From NCBI GenBank assembly GCA_026225235.1, contig JAMFSK010000126.1, positions 17,841 to 81,840 on the forward strand: a stretch of DNA of 64,000 nucleotides, in the 5' to 3' direction. Positions within the stretch are counted from its first letter, which is position 1, and each line of letters opens with the position of its first letter. Under the pieces are notes generated by a model that was given only the letters and a program-made list of their open reading frames with translations, was not told where the DNA came from and made no database searches. This DNA comes from Burkholderiales bacterium. Lineage in GTDB: Bacteria > Pseudomonadota > Gammaproteobacteria > Burkholderiales > Burkholderiaceae. Both the position numbers and the translations under genes were made by a program. Positions 54,252 to 64,000 of this stretch are shown piece after piece.

Positions 54252-54896
54252 ATGAACCCCACCAAACGCCGGGCGATCTACGAAACACTGCAAAGCCTCG
54301 ACCCGCATCCGGCCACTGAACTCGAATACACGACGCCATTCGAGTTATTGATCTCGGTGCTGCTCTCGGCCCAGGCCACGGATGTGTCCGTCAATAAGGC
54401 GACCCGCAAGCTCTACCCGCTGGCCAACACGCCACAAGCCCTGTTCGACCTCGGCGAGGCGAAGCTCAGCGACCATATCAAGACCATCGGCCTGTACCGG
54501 ACCAAGGCCAAGAACGTGATCGCGACCTGCCGTATCCTGCTCGATCAGTACGGTGGCGAAGTGCCGGCCAACCGTGAGGCGCTCGAATCGCTGCCCGGCG
54601 TAGGACGCAAGACCGCAAACGTGGTCCTCAACACCGCCTTCGGGCAGCCGACCATCGCCGTCGATACGCATATCTTTCGCGTCGCCAACCGCACAGGGCT
54701 CGCGCCAGGCAAGGATGTGCGCGCGGTCGAAGACGGCCTCGAGAAGTTCACCCCGCCCGAATTCCGGCACGACGCGCACCACTGGCTGATCCTGCACGGG
54801 CGCTATGTCTGCAAGGCGCGCACGCCACTATGCTGGCAGTGCGCGATCGAGCCCCTGTGCGAGTTCAAACCCAAGACCCGCGCACCTGACCTGTAA
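54252..54896 (+). CDS. nth: Endonuclease III
   Basis: A 214-residue DNA glycosylase/AP lyase for oxidised pyrimidines. The helix-hairpin-helix is LPGVGRKTANVV with catalytic Lys120, and Asp138 lies in IAVDTH, both at the positions known in E. coli Nth. The C-terminal [4Fe-4S] loop is CKARTPLCWQCAIEPLC. It starts 12 bases after the rnfB-like gene, so co-transcription is likely. Confidence 0.96.
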   Translation: MNPTKRRAIYETLQSLDPHPATELEYTTPFELLISVLLSAQATDVSVNKATRKLYPLANTPQALFDLGEAKLSDHIKTIGLYRTKAKNVIATCRILLDQYGGEVPANREALESLPGVGRKTANVVLNTAFGQPTIAVDTHIFRVANRTGLAPGKDVRAVEDGLEKFTPPEFRHDAHHWLILHGRYVCKARTPLCWQCAIEPLCEFKPKTRAPDL

Positions 54897-55005
54897 GGCC
54901 AGGCGACCGGGCGTAAAATGCGGCCCATAGCAGATGCGCCCCGCTTGCCTGCGCGCGTGGGGCTGCGCGCCCTACGACGCTCCACGCTCTATCCACACCA
55001 TCAAG

Positions 55006-55437
55006 ATGTTCAATCCGACCCGTGACGAAGTCCGGCAGTTCTTTGCCGACACCTGGCGCAAGCAGCGCGCCGGCCAGATCCTGACGCCGCTCGAAAGCAT
55101 TGCCGCCGACTGGATCATCGAACACCCCGAATACCATGAGGCGCTCGGCGCGCCCGATGCGACCGGGCAGGACTACACCCCCGAGGAAGGCCAGACCAAC
55201 CCCTTCCTGCATCTCTCGATGCACCTTGCGATTAGCGAACAGTTGTCGATCGACCAGCCGCCGGGGATCCGGGGGGCGCACGACCGGCTCGCCGCGCGAC
55301 TTGGCTCCTCGCATGACGCTCAGCACGCGATCATGGAATGCCTCGGCGAAACGCTCTGGGAAGCCCAACGCAACCAGGCCCCGCCGGACCATGATGCCTA
55401 CCTCGCCAGGATCGAACGGCGCGCATCGCGAGACTGA
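55006..55437 (+). CDS. DUF1841-family protein
   Basis: A 143-residue soluble protein starting MFNPTRDEVRQFFADTWRK, the characteristic DUF1841 opening, with the conserved TNPFLHLSMHLAISEQLSID segment. I used the start at 55006; the open frame from 54934 adds a non-conserved leader. It lies downstream of nth on the same strand and ends before a bidirectional terminator. Function unknown. Confidence 0.85.
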   Translation: MFNPTRDEVRQFFADTWRKQRAGQILTPLESIAADWIIEHPEYHEALGAPDATGQDYTPEEGQTNPFLHLSMHLAISEQLSIDQPPGIRGAHDRLAARLGSSHDAQHAIMECLGETLWEAQRNQAPPDHDAYLARIERRASRD

Positions 55438-55450
55438 TCACCCGGATGGG

Positions 55451-55500
55451 CGGCCCCAAAAAAAATCCCCCGTCGCAAAACGTGGGGATTTTTTTGGCCG
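55451..55500. terminator. Bidirectional intrinsic terminator
   Basis: The left arm CGGCC...AAAAAAAATCCCC (55451-55470) and the right arm GGGGATTTTTTTGGCCG (55484-55500) are complementary with small bulges. The A- and T-runs serve both strands. It lies between the convergent DUF1841 and cytochrome c genes. Confidence 0.85.
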
Positions 55501-55597
55501 CGAGGCGTCGGGTAGAGACCCGGCTTCGGGCCCGGCTTCGTGGCTGGCTTCGCGACCAAGCTCGCAACCGCCCGATCGCAAACCCTTGGGCGAAACG

Positions 55598-55963
55598 TTA
55601 CTTCTTCTGCACCAGATCGCCGGGGAGCGACTCGACATACGCGGCGATATCGCGCAGATCGCTTTCCGACAGGCCTTGCACCTGGGCCGACATGATGGCG
55701 TTGGTACGGCCGAACAGCGGGTTACCGCCGCCGACCTGGTACGCGCGCAGCGCAAAGAAAATGTAGTCGTCGAACTGCCCGGCGAGCTTCGGATACTCGG
55801 GCGACACCGGCGTATTCAGGTTGGCGCCGTGGCAGGCCGCGCAATTGTGGCTCGCAACGAGATTCTTGCCGTTATCGGCGTCGGCCGCGTGCGCCCCTGC
55901 GCCTACGCCGGCCAAACCGAGAAACGCGACCGTGGCCGCGAGCTTGCTGATGCGCTGATTCAT
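55598..55963 (-). CDS. Small periplasmic cytochrome c
   Basis: A 121-residue class I cytochrome c. A signal peptide ends GAGAHA; the haem motif is CAACH (SHNCAACHGANLNTP) and a methionine ligand candidate lies in IMSAQVQGLSESDLRDIAAY. The start at 55963 has AGGAG upstream; the longer frame is a shadow. It lies 46 bases downstream of a second cytochrome c gene, probably as one operon and perhaps a divided cytochrome c4-like pair. Confidence 0.9.
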   Translation of the reverse strand: MNQRISKLAATVAFLGLAGVGAGAHAADADNGKNLVASHNCAACHGANLNTPVSPEYPKLAGQFDDYIFFALRAYQVGGGNPLFGRTNAIMSAQVQGLSESDLRDIAAYVESLPGDLVQKK

Positions 55964-56009
55964 GCGTGCTCCTGTCCGTGCTGGACCTAAACGTGTGGCA
56001 CCGGGCCGG

Positions 56010-56363
56010 TCACTTGTTCGGATTATTCGGGGTCGCGGGCGTCTGCGCCGAGTAGTAGGCAGCGATGTCGGCGATGTCCTGATCAGACAGCGAGACGGCA
56101 TTCGCATGCATCGTCTGGAACTTGCGGCCACCCTTCTTGTACGCTTGCAGCGCCGTTTCGAGGTAACGGGCGTTCTGGCCGCCAAGCTTGGGCACCCGGT
56201 AGACCTCCGGGTAGGCCGTGCGGTAGTCCGCAATGCCGTGACAGCCGATACAGGCGGCCACCTTGCCCTGCCCGGCCTTCGCGTCGCCCACCACGTCGGC
56301 GTGCGCCCCGGTCGTAGCGGCCGCCAGGGCAGCCAGCACGGCAATCGTCACTTGTCTTTTCAT
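56010..56363 (-). CDS. Small periplasmic cytochrome c
   Basis: A 117-residue class I cytochrome c. A signal peptide (MKRQVTIAVLAALAAATTGAHA) is followed by the haem motif CIGCH (VAACIGCHGIADYR) and a methionine candidate in MHANAVSLSDQDIADIAAYY. The start at 56363 removes an 18-residue extension without signal character. It is first of the two tandem cytochrome genes. The terminal oxidase or partner is not encoded here. Confidence 0.9.
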   Translation of the reverse strand: MKRQVTIAVLAALAAATTGAHADVVGDAKAGQGKVAACIGCHGIADYRTAYPEVYRVPKLGGQNARYLETALQAYKKGGRKFQTMHANAVSLSDQDIADIAAYYSAQTPATPNNPNK

Positions 56364-56617
56364 AGCTTTATTAACCTGAGCGTTCGGGGGGACCCGGATG
56401 TCGGGAGTGCCCGTCAAGGCACCTGCGACGACCGGCGGCCGTGTCTGTTCGAATTAGTCGGCACGCGGGCCAAAAAACCGGAGCATTGTAGCGTGCGGGC
56501 CGAGGAGTCGTCCACAGCGCAGCGCCGTCGCGCCGGCCCGGAGCCCCGGCGCGCAGGGATTCGGCGGCTTTCAAACTGTCCTATACTGGCCCTTTGCCGC
56601 CCACCCGGTCTCCCGTC

Positions 56618-57460
<843 letters not shown>

Positions 57461-57487
57461 CTCCGGCGACGCGCGAGGAGGCACGCA

Positions 57488-58675
57488 ATGCTCATCGACT
57501 TTTTCTTTTCCCTGCGCCAAGCGAAATTGCCGGTCAGCGTCAATGAATATCTGATGCTGATCGGCGCGCTCAAGCGCGAGGTGATCGCGCCGTCGATCGA
57601 CGAATTCTATTACCTTGCACGGCTCACGCTGATCAAGGACGAAAAGCACTACGACAAGTTCGACCAGGCATTCGGGGCCTACTTCAACGGCGTCTCGTCG
57701 CTGCTTGACCCGGGCCCCGACGCCACGCAAATACCCCTCGACTGGTTGAAGAAACGGCTCGAAGCCGATCTCTCGCCCGAGGAGAAAGCGCAGATCGAGG
57801 CGATGGGCGGAATCGAAGCGCTGCTCGACCGGCTTGAGGAACTGCTCAAGGAACAGGGCGAACGCCATGAAGGGGGCAACAAGTGGATCGGCACGGGAGG
57901 CACCTCACCATTCGGACATGGCGGCTTCAACCCTGAAGGCATCAAGATCGGCGGCGACAGCGCGGGCGGCAGTCGCAACGGCGTCAAGGTCTGGAACGCG
58001 CGCGCGTATCGGGACTATGACGACGATGTCGAACTCGGCACACGCAATATCAAGGTCGCGCTTCGGCGCCTGAGGCGCTTTGCGCGCAAGGGCGCCGTCG
58101 AGGAACTCGACCTCGACGACACGATCCGGCGCACCGCGGCAAATGCGGGCTGGCTCGATATCCGCATGGTCCCCGAACGGCACAACACGATAAAGGTGCT
58201 GATGCTGCTCGATGTCGGCGGCTCGATGGACGACCACATCAAGCGAACCGAGGAACTGTTCTCGGCGGCCAAGACCGAGTTCAAGCATCTCGAGTTTTTC
58301 TACTTTCACAACTGTGTCTACGACTACCTCTGGAAGCAGAACCGGCGCCGCCATGCCGAGAAATTCCCGACCTGGGAGGTGCTTCACAAATACCCGTCGG
58401 AGTACAAGCTGATCTTTGTCGGCGATGCGACGATGGGGCCTTACGAGATCCTGCAGCCCGGCGGCTCAGTCGAATATACGAATGCCGAAGCGGGCGCGGT
58501 CTGGCTGAGCCGGTTCACTGAGCGTTTTCCCCACTATGCGTGGCTCAATCCGGAGCCCGAGCGGCTCTGGGAGTATCGCCAGTCGGTCGGACTGATTAGG
58601 CAATTGATGGCGAACCGGATGTTTCCCTTGACGTTGAACGGCCTCGAAGGTGCAATGCGCTTACTGAGCAAGTAA
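57488..58675 (+). CDS. VWA domain-containing protein (CoxE-like)
   Basis: A 395-residue soluble protein. An N-terminal helical region (residues 1-150, with LKREVIAPSIDEFYYLARLT) precedes a C-terminal VWA domain. Its MIDAS-like motif is LLDVGGSM (Asp242, Gly244, Ser246), a DxGxS form. GGAGG lies six to seven bases upstream of the start. It is probably co-transcribed with the MoxR ATPase gene and acts as its adaptor. Confidence 0.9.
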   Translation: MLIDFFFSLRQAKLPVSVNEYLMLIGALKREVIAPSIDEFYYLARLTLIKDEKHYDKFDQAFGAYFNGVSSLLDPGPDATQIPLDWLKKRLEADLSPEEKAQIEAMGGIEALLDRLEELLKEQGERHEGGNKWIGTGGTSPFGHGGFNPEGIKIGGDSAGGSRNGVKVWNARAYRDYDDDVELGTRNIKVALRRLRRFARKGAVEELDLDDTIRRTAANAGWLDIRMVPERHNTIKVLMLLDVGGSMDDHIKRTEELFSAAKTEFKHLEFFYFHNCVYDYLWKQNRRRHAEKFPTWEVLHKYPSEYKLIFVGDATMGPYEILQPGGSVEYTNAEAGAVWLSRFTERFPHYAWLNPEPERLWEYRQSVGLIRQLMANRMFPLTLNGLEGAMRLLSK

Positions 58676-58766
58676 AGAAGCGGCGCGCCGCCGGGTGGGC
58701 AGGAAGACCGACCGGGTGGCGTTGCACGCTCAAGCACGTGCTTCCCCGCCCTTCCCAAGCCTTCGA

Positions 58767-59996
58767 ATGCCCGCCATGAGCGCTGTACCGCCGAGCACCG
58801 CTGCCCTTACCCGTCCCCCACCCCTTCGTCCGCTGCGCGACAGCTCGGTCTCTTCGATCGTCGCGGGTTTTGTCGCGATGATGACCGGCTATACGAGTTC
58901 GCTCGCGCTGATGTTCCAGGCTGGCCGTGCCGCCCACCTGAGCGATGCGCAGATCTCTTCATGGATCTGGGCGCTCTCGGTCGGCATGGCCCTGACCACG
59001 ATTGTGCTGTCGTTGCGCTACCGCGCGCCGATCGTGATCGCCTGGTCGACGCCGGGCGCGGCCTTGTTGATCACCAGCTTGCCCAATGTCACCTATCCAG
59101 CGGCAATCGGCGCGTTTCTCGTCTGCGCGATCCTGCTGGTGCTCGTCGGCGTGACCGGGGTGTTCGACAGTGTGATGAAACGCCTGCCCTCTTCGCTTGC
59201 CGCGGCGCTACTCGCGGGCATCCTGTTCCGCATCGGCATTGGGCTGTTCACGGCGGCCGAGCACGATACGGCGCTGGTCATCGCCATGCTGCTGACCTAT
59301 CTGGTCATCAAGCGTTTCGCGCCACGCTATGCAGTCGTGACGGCGCTGCTGGCCGGCATCGCGGTCTCGGCGGCACTCGGCCTGCTCGATTTCAGCCACT
59401 TCAGCGTCGCGCTCGCGCGACCCGTACTGACGATACCCACATTCTCGTGGTCGGCGGTGATCAGCATCGGCATCCCCCTGTTCATTGTCGCCATGGCTTC
59501 GCAGAACGTGCCTGGGCTGGCCGTGTTGCGCGCCGACGGGTATGACACGCCCTCCTCCCCGTTGATCACCGCGACGGGCATCGCCTCGGTGCTGTTTGCG
59601 CCGTTCGGCTCGCATGGCGTCAACCTTGCGGCGATCACCGCGGCGATGTGCACGGGGCCGGATGCCCACCCCGATCCGCAACGCCGCTACACCGCGGCCG
59701 TTTGGTGTGGGGTGTTCTACCTGATCGCCGGCACGCTTGGCGCGACCATCGCGGCCTTGTTCGGCGCGTTTCCGCGCACGCTGGTGATCTCGATCGCGGC
59801 ACTCGCCCTGTTCGGCTCGATCATGAATGGCCTGGCCAATGCAATGGCCGATATGCGCCAGCGCGAGCCGGCCCTGATCACCTTCATGGTGACGGCGTCA
59901 GGACTGACCCTGCTCTCGATCGGTTCGGCATTCTGGGGGCTGGTCGCGGGCGTGCTGGCTTACGCGATTCTCACGGTGCGCAAGCCGGCAGCCTGA
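58767..59996 (+). CDS. benE: BenE-family benzoate/proton symporter
   Basis: A protein of about 409 residues with about twelve membrane segments, matching the BenE type. Visible stretches include VAGFVAMMTGYTSSLALMFQ, APIVIAWSTPGAALL and GSHGVNLAAITAAMCTGPDA. The start is uncertain between 58767 (MPAMSAVPP) and 58776; neither has a strong ribosome site. No benzoate catabolic genes lie nearby, so the actual substrate may be another aromatic acid or related anion. Confidence 0.85.
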   Translation: MPAMSAVPPSTAALTRPPPLRPLRDSSVSSIVAGFVAMMTGYTSSLALMFQAGRAAHLSDAQISSWIWALSVGMALTTIVLSLRYRAPIVIAWSTPGAALLITSLPNVTYPAAIGAFLVCAILLVLVGVTGVFDSVMKRLPSSLAAALLAGILFRIGIGLFTAAEHDTALVIAMLLTYLVIKRFAPRYAVVTALLAGIAVSAALGLLDFSHFSVALARPVLTIPTFSWSAVISIGIPLFIVAMASQNVPGLAVLRADGYDTPSSPLITATGIASVLFAPFGSHGVNLAAITAAMCTGPDAHPDPQRRYTAAVWCGVFYLIAGTLGATIAALFGAFPRTLVISIAALALFGSIMNGLANAMADMRQREPALITFMVTASGLTLLSIGSAFWGLVAGVLAYAILTVRKPAA

Positions 59997-60141
59997 TCGA
60001 CATCCCAAGCGGCTAACGCGACGCGACCCTTGCGCGCCGTTGGATGAAGCCCGCTTCTTCTGTAGCTGTTTTGTCGTGCCTGTTTTTGTGGGCGCCGGTT
60101 TTGTTCCTGCCCATTCTCCTCACCTTTCGGAGCTTTTCGCA

Positions 60142-61044
60142 ATGACCGTTGCCGATGACCTGAACCGCCTGATGCAGACCCACGACGCTGCGCCTGAGGC
60201 GGCCGCCAGCCGGCTGCGGGTACTCGCGACGCAACCGCTAGCGGCCGACCTGCTGGGGCGGTTCTCATGGCTCGTCACGCATGTGATCGGCGAGAAGCAG
60301 TCGCACTGGCAGGATGCGCACCTCCTGATCTCGGAAGCGATCTCGCCGCACACGACCCTCCCCCTGCCCGTCTTGCGCAACGCGGCCGTGGTGGCCTATC
60401 TGTCGGGGCAGTTCGGCGCCGCGACAGCGCTCGAATACCGGATGACCCGCCAGGGCCTGCGCAGCGACCAGGCTGCCATGGCGGTCCGCACCGCCGCACT
60501 GAGCTTCCTGAGCCAGCCCGAACGGGCATTCGAGGTCAGCCTGGGCCTGCATACCGTGCTCGATGGCATCGCGGCCTGGGGCCAGCGCAGCGAAGCGGAC
60601 TCGATGATTGCCGCCAGCCTGAACAATATTGTCTCGACCCTGATGGAATTCGACGACGCGACGGTCAACCGCCCCGAGGTCCGTGAAGCCATCCTGGAAG
60701 GCGCGCAGGCTTCGCGAACCCTGTGGCAGCGCGCCGGCACGTGGATCAACTATGAACGCGCGGATTACCTGGTCGCGCTCGCGTCGAACCGCCTGGGCCT
60801 GCACGCCCCCGCCATCGATGCAGCCGAACACGGCCTGCACCTGATCGACGCGAACGGCGTCGAGGATGTCGATCGCGCCTTCCTCCTGCTCGAAGTCGTC
60901 CAGGCACAGCGTGGCCTCGGGCGCGACGCGGAAGCGGCGGCGCATTTTGCCCTCGCAGACAAGCTCGCGAGCACCTGGGACGATGCCTCCCTGACCGAGT
61001 GGTACACCCGCAAATCGGCGTTGCTGCGCCCGAGTGCCCCATAA
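60142..61044 (+). CDS. Helical, tetratricopeptide-like hypothetical protein
   Basis: A 300-residue soluble protein made almost wholly of helices, with repeated Ala/Leu-rich units resembling TPR/alpha-solenoid packing (LVALASNRLGLHAPAIDAAE and VQAQRGLGRDAEAAAHFALA). No catalytic motif or signal. The start at 60142 has GGAG about nine bases upstream; the frame continues to 60040 with an unlike sequence rich in Phe/Cys. Function not recognised. Confidence 0.75.
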   Translation: MTVADDLNRLMQTHDAAPEAAASRLRVLATQPLAADLLGRFSWLVTHVIGEKQSHWQDAHLLISEAISPHTTLPLPVLRNAAVVAYLSGQFGAATALEYRMTRQGLRSDQAAMAVRTAALSFLSQPERAFEVSLGLHTVLDGIAAWGQRSEADSMIAASLNNIVSTLMEFDDATVNRPEVREAILEGAQASRTLWQRAGTWINYERADYLVALASNRLGLHAPAIDAAEHGLHLIDANGVEDVDRAFLLLEVVQAQRGLGRDAEAAAHFALADKLASTWDDASLTEWYTRKSALLRPSAP

Positions 61045-61075
61045 AAAACGGCGACCCCGAACCGGATGTCGCCGT
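61043..61075 (-). terminator. Intrinsic terminator of the TonB-dependent receptor gene
   Basis: On the minus strand ACGGCGAC (61075-61068) pairs perfectly with GTCGCCGT (61055-61048), with a 12-base loop, followed by T residues. It lies about 60 bases after the receptor stop and touches the end of the convergent upstream gene. Confidence 0.75.
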
Positions 61076-61081
61076 CAAAAT

Positions 61082-61102
61082 CCCCTCCTCCATCAGGAGG
61101 GG
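61082..61102. terminator. Second hairpin between convergent genes
   Basis: CCCCTCCT (61082-61089) and AGGAGGGG (61095-61102) form a perfect 8-bp stem with a 5-base loop. It lies between the receptor stop and the T-tailed terminator. No T-tract of its own. Confidence 0.45.
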
Positions 61103-61132
61103 ACGAGAGGAGCCTGTCTGTGCCGCCTGCGC

Positions 61133-63823
61133 TTACTTGAAGCGGTACGTCGCGCCGACCTGGAAGAAACGGCCCAGGTTCGTGTAGAGCGACTGGTCGT
61201 AACCCGTCAGGTCCGGGTTGAACGTCCATTCGATATCGAACGGCGGAGCCCGGTCGAACACGTTGTTGACGCCGGCATAGATCGTCCAGTTCTTGAAGCC
61301 ACGATAGGTCGTGAACAGGTTGAACTGGCTGTACGACGCCACTTCACCCGAGCCCCCATCGCCTGCCTGCACCGATATCGCGTTGGTGTACGGACCCGTG
61401 TACTGCCACGTCAGCGTGGTGGTGAACTTCGCATAATCCCAGGTCAGGCTCGTATTGCCCTTCCAGCGCGGGTTGCTCGCGCCGAACGGCTGATTGAGCG
61501 CGCCGTTGTTGCCGGCGAAGTCGACTTGCGAACCATCCGGGTTCGTCAGCTTGAAGTGCCAGACATAAGCCCAGTCACCCGACAGCGTGAAGGTACCGAA
61601 CGAGGTCGACAGCGACTTGCGGAAGTCGAAGTCGAAACCATCAGTATCGAGCGAACCGAGGTTCACGAACGACGTCTGGATGTCACGAATCGTGCCGTCC
61701 GGGTTGCGAACCACCACCGACGGGTCGTTAGCGTCGAGCAGGGCCTGCGGATCTGCCGTGCCGATCACACCGTCGATCTTGACTTTGTAGAACGCAGCGC
61801 CGAAATCGGTGGTCGCGTCCGGCGACAAGGCGAAGCCGATGTTGTAATTCTTGGTGTGTTCCGGCTGCAGGTTCGGGTTACCCGTGTTGTATTCCGACGT
61901 GAAGTTCTTGGTCGGCGTCCCACTCGGATCGTTGTTGTCGGTCAGGTTCTGGTGACCGATATAGACCGCCTGCGAGTTCTCGACCGGCGTCGGGGCACGG
62001 AAGCCTCGACCGTACGACGCGTACGTCGTCAGCATGTTGATCGGCTGATAACGCAAGGCGAAGTTCGGCGAGAACGCACCGCCAAAGTCGCTGTAGTGGT
62101 CGTAGCGGCCCGACTGCGTGAACGTCAGGTTCTTGATGATCGGAATATCGAACTGATAGTAAATCGCCGCGATATTGCGCTCGCCGTCGACGCTCTGGAT
62201 CCGGGCCGGGGCGGTCAGGCCCAGGTCGGCGAGCGTGGTCGGGTTGATGATGGTGCTTTCGTGACGGAACTCGGTACCGACACCGAGGCCCACGTCGCCG
62301 GCCGGCAGCGAGAACAGGTTCGACGTCGAGGTCGTCGCTGTCACCGAGTCGAGCTTGGAGATCGCCGACTGATTGTCGTTGGTGAACAGCCCTTGCTCGC
62401 CGTTCGGCGTCGCAGCCGGGTTGCTAAAGTTATACGTGCCGTTGGCCAGCATGGCCTCGAAGGCCGGAACGCTCAATGCATTTTCGTACGTGCTGGAAAC
62501 GACGCTTTGCGAGTGACCGTAGTTGACATCCCAGTCCCAGTCGCCGAGCTTCGGCAGCGCAAACGTGCCCTTCACGCCGGTCGACGCTTTCCAGTAGGTC
62601 GACACCGTGTCCACCGCCGTCTGAGCGTCTGCGAACGTGTAGTTGATCGGCGTGGCGACGCCGAACGGGTTGTACGGGTTGTTGGCGGGTACCGTGCGAT
62701 TCAGCGGCGACAACTGTCCCGGGATCACATTGAAGACGTTCGACAGGCTGGTGGCCGAGGGCACGCCACTCAACTGCACCGTCTCGTTGCGGCTCGCCCA
62801 GACATCGGCATAAGCCTGGATGTCGTCGCTGATCTTGAACGTGCCACGCACCTTCGCGTTCCATCGCGTCGTCGACGGCTCGAGCGAGTAGTTCTGGGCC
62901 GTATTGAAGTTACAGGACGTGGCGTCGCTCTTGCTGCCGACCGTGCGCGGCGGGCAGGGATTGAGTGCTTGAGTCGTGCCGTCCGGAAGCGACCAGTAAG
63001 ACGACTCGTTCGGACCGGTCGGCGCGCTCGTGCCACCCGGGAACTTGCTGAAGTCTTCGCCCGCGGTCATGTCGCGGTCGCTCAGACGCGAACCGGTGTC
63101 GCGGAACCAGCTCGCGGCGGCGGTCACGTTGTAGCGGTCGGCGTTCAGGTCACCAAAGCCGCCGAGGATGCTGAAGCTACCCTGTGCGTCACCCGGATGC
63201 TGTGCCTTGCCCAGGTCGCTGCTGATCTCGAGGCCGTGATAGTTCTTCTTCGTGATGATGTTGACCACGCCCGCGATCGCGTCCGAACCGTACTGCGAGA
63301 CCGCGCCGGTCTTGACGATGTCGATGTGGTCGACGATGTTCAGCGGAATCGAGTTGACGTCGAAGAACGTGTCGCTGAAGTTCACCGCGAGCGCGTAGTT
63401 CGCGACGCGCTGACCATCGACGAGCACCAGCGTGTATTTCTCGCTCAGGCCGCGAAGTGCGATCCCAGCGCCACCGGGCGCGGTGCTGTTCATCGTGCTT
63501 TGCGACCAGCTGCTCGCGTCGTTGGCCGAGGTGCCGCGCAGGAAGTCAGCGACGGTCGTGTAACCGCTTTCCTCGATGTCCTTGGCGGTAATCGTCTGGA
63601 CCGTTGTGTTACCCGTCTTGTCCGCGCTCTTGATCAGCGAGCCCGTGACTTCGACGCGCTGGAGCTTGGTTGCAGCGGCGCCACTGGCCGCATCCGGTGC
63701 ACTCGCCGTCGTGCCGGCAGCCGGTGCCGTCTGCGCAAACGCGACCGGCACGAAAGCAGCCGACAACAGCAGTTCGGCGCCGACGATCTTCTTGATGGCA
63801 GATACCAAAACCTTCTGTTTCAC
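61133..63823 (-). CDS. TonB-dependent outer-membrane receptor
   Basis: An 896-residue receptor beginning at a GTG with AAGGGG upstream. A signal peptide ends AFAQT and an Ala-rich linker follows. The plug domain spans about residues 55-190 (RVEVTGSLIKSADK ... LVLVDGQRVANY ... QYGSDAIAGVVNII). A 22-strand-type barrel ends in the aromatic terminal signature FFQVGATYRFK. It imports a large nutrient or chelate using TonB energy; the substrate is not predictable here. No regulator or anti-sigma gene is adjacent within the window. Confidence 0.93.
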   Translation of the reverse strand: MKQKVLVSAIKKIVGAELLLSAAFVPVAFAQTAPAAGTTASAPDAASGAAATKLQRVEVTGSLIKSADKTGNTTVQTITAKDIEESGYTTVADFLRGTSANDASSWSQSTMNSTAPGGAGIALRGLSEKYTLVLVDGQRVANYALAVNFSDTFFDVNSIPLNIVDHIDIVKTGAVSQYGSDAIAGVVNIITKKNYHGLEISSDLGKAQHPGDAQGSFSILGGFGDLNADRYNVTAAASWFRDTGSRLSDRDMTAGEDFSKFPGGTSAPTGPNESSYWSLPDGTTQALNPCPPRTVGSKSDATSCNFNTAQNYSLEPSTTRWNAKVRGTFKISDDIQAYADVWASRNETVQLSGVPSATSLSNVFNVIPGQLSPLNRTVPANNPYNPFGVATPINYTFADAQTAVDTVSTYWKASTGVKGTFALPKLGDWDWDVNYGHSQSVVSSTYENALSVPAFEAMLANGTYNFSNPAATPNGEQGLFTNDNQSAISKLDSVTATTSTSNLFSLPAGDVGLGVGTEFRHESTIINPTTLADLGLTAPARIQSVDGERNIAAIYYQFDIPIIKNLTFTQSGRYDHYSDFGGAFSPNFALRYQPINMLTTYASYGRGFRAPTPVENSQAVYIGHQNLTDNNDPSGTPTKNFTSEYNTGNPNLQPEHTKNYNIGFALSPDATTDFGAAFYKVKIDGVIGTADPQALLDANDPSVVVRNPDGTIRDIQTSFVNLGSLDTDGFDFDFRKSLSTSFGTFTLSGDWAYVWHFKLTNPDGSQVDFAGNNGALNQPFGASNPRWKGNTSLTWDYAKFTTTLTWQYTGPYTNAISVQAGDGGSGEVASYSQFNLFTTYRGFKNWTIYAGVNNVFDRAPPFDIEWTFNPDLTGYDQSLYTNLGRFFQVGATYRFK

Positions 63824-64000
63824 TTTATCCCCTTGTTGCGAGTGGGCTTGGCCCAGTAATAATCATTTCGTGAGGCGGATGGAGCATCACGTCGATTACT
63901 CGTGCAGAGCTGATGGTGGTTGTGCAATGCACTTATATTTGATGCATTTGAGCCATTGGATTTTGTCCGTGATTCGAATCCTTACAGCGAGCCACTCGCT
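63824..64000. other. Upstream region of the TonB receptor gene
   Basis: This 177-base stretch ends the window. It probably holds the receptor promoter, but I see no convincing -35/-10 pair, Fur-type palindrome or further gene. Confidence 0.4.

Noticed and set aside
61034..63859. Plus-strand open frame of 941 codons at the right end
   Set aside because: It is the complement of the TonB-dependent receptor gene, with an Arg/Val/Asp-rich translation and no domain.

Overview
The window is a gene-dense, high-GC stretch of chromosome-like DNA. Gene content and order point to the Burkholderiaceae, in the wide sense of Burkholderia, Paraburkholderia and relatives. The supporting blocks are ilvB-ilvH-ilvC-psd-pssA-leuA, an ECF sigma factor followed by DUF3619, DUF3106 and RDD genes, a solo rnfB beside nth and a DUF1841 gene, and a complete kdp locus. 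The genus assignment is an inference from remembered synteny; no search was run. I found no tRNA, rRNA, insertion sequence, prophage or CRISPR array.

Layout, left to right. (1) 0.2-1.1 kb: an outer-membrane-type lipoprotein gene converging on fmdB. (2) 1.1-12.3 kb: a nitrogen-scavenging locus on the minus strand (urtA-B-C-D-E, formamidase fmdA, fmdB). It is divergent from a large membrane kinase whose sensor half is an NCS1-family permease, with a translationally coupled NarL/LuxR-type response regulator. Inverted and direct repeats lie in the shared upstream region. (3) 12.4-19.7 kb: branched-chain amino acid synthesis (ilvB, ilvH, ilvC, leuA) interleaved with phosphatidylethanolamine synthesis (psd, pssA). 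An attenuator-like terminator sits in the ilvB leader, and two hairpins separate ilvC from psd. (4) 19.7-22.0 kb: ECF sigma factor, DUF3619, DUF3106 and RDD genes, largely overlapping.

(5) 22.0-24.5 kb: a compact plcP-like phosphoesterase / agt-like glycosyltransferase / dgkA operon preceded by two Pho-box-like sequences, probably a phosphate-starvation membrane-lipid remodelling module. (6) 24.5-33.4 kb: a TetR regulator, an unusual HD-GYP protein with an in-frame hexanucleotide repeat, a LOG-family gene, a large FtsX/YbbP-type permease coupled to a DUF4126 gene, and a small conserved-looking ORF. (7) 33.7-36.8 kb: two short unknown genes overlapping a trypsin-like protease gene, facing a NYN-LOTUS RNA-associated protein. 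(8) 36.8-43.5 kb: a peptide-type ABC importer (ATPase fusion, two permeases, a substrate-binding lipoprotein with a C-terminal membrane segment).

(9) 43.6-52.2 kb: the potassium-starvation locus, with a 35-residue membrane microprotein gene then kdpF-A-B-C-D-E, a KdpE-box-like site upstream and an intrinsic terminator between kdpC and kdpD. (10) 52.5-64 kb: TetR regulator, solo rnfB, nth, DUF1841, two small cytochromes c, a MoxR ATPase with a VWA partner, a BenE-type transporter, an unrecognised helical protein, and a TonB-dependent receptor.

Together the window reads as nutrient-limitation biology: nitrogen (amide/urea uptake), phosphate (lipid remodelling) and potassium (Kdp) modules alongside core biosynthesis. 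The strongest leads are the permease-kinase fusion and its response regulator beside the amide operon, the plcP-agt-dgkA module with Pho-box-like sequences, the overlapping protease cassette facing the NYN-LOTUS gene, and the microprotein upstream of kdpF.
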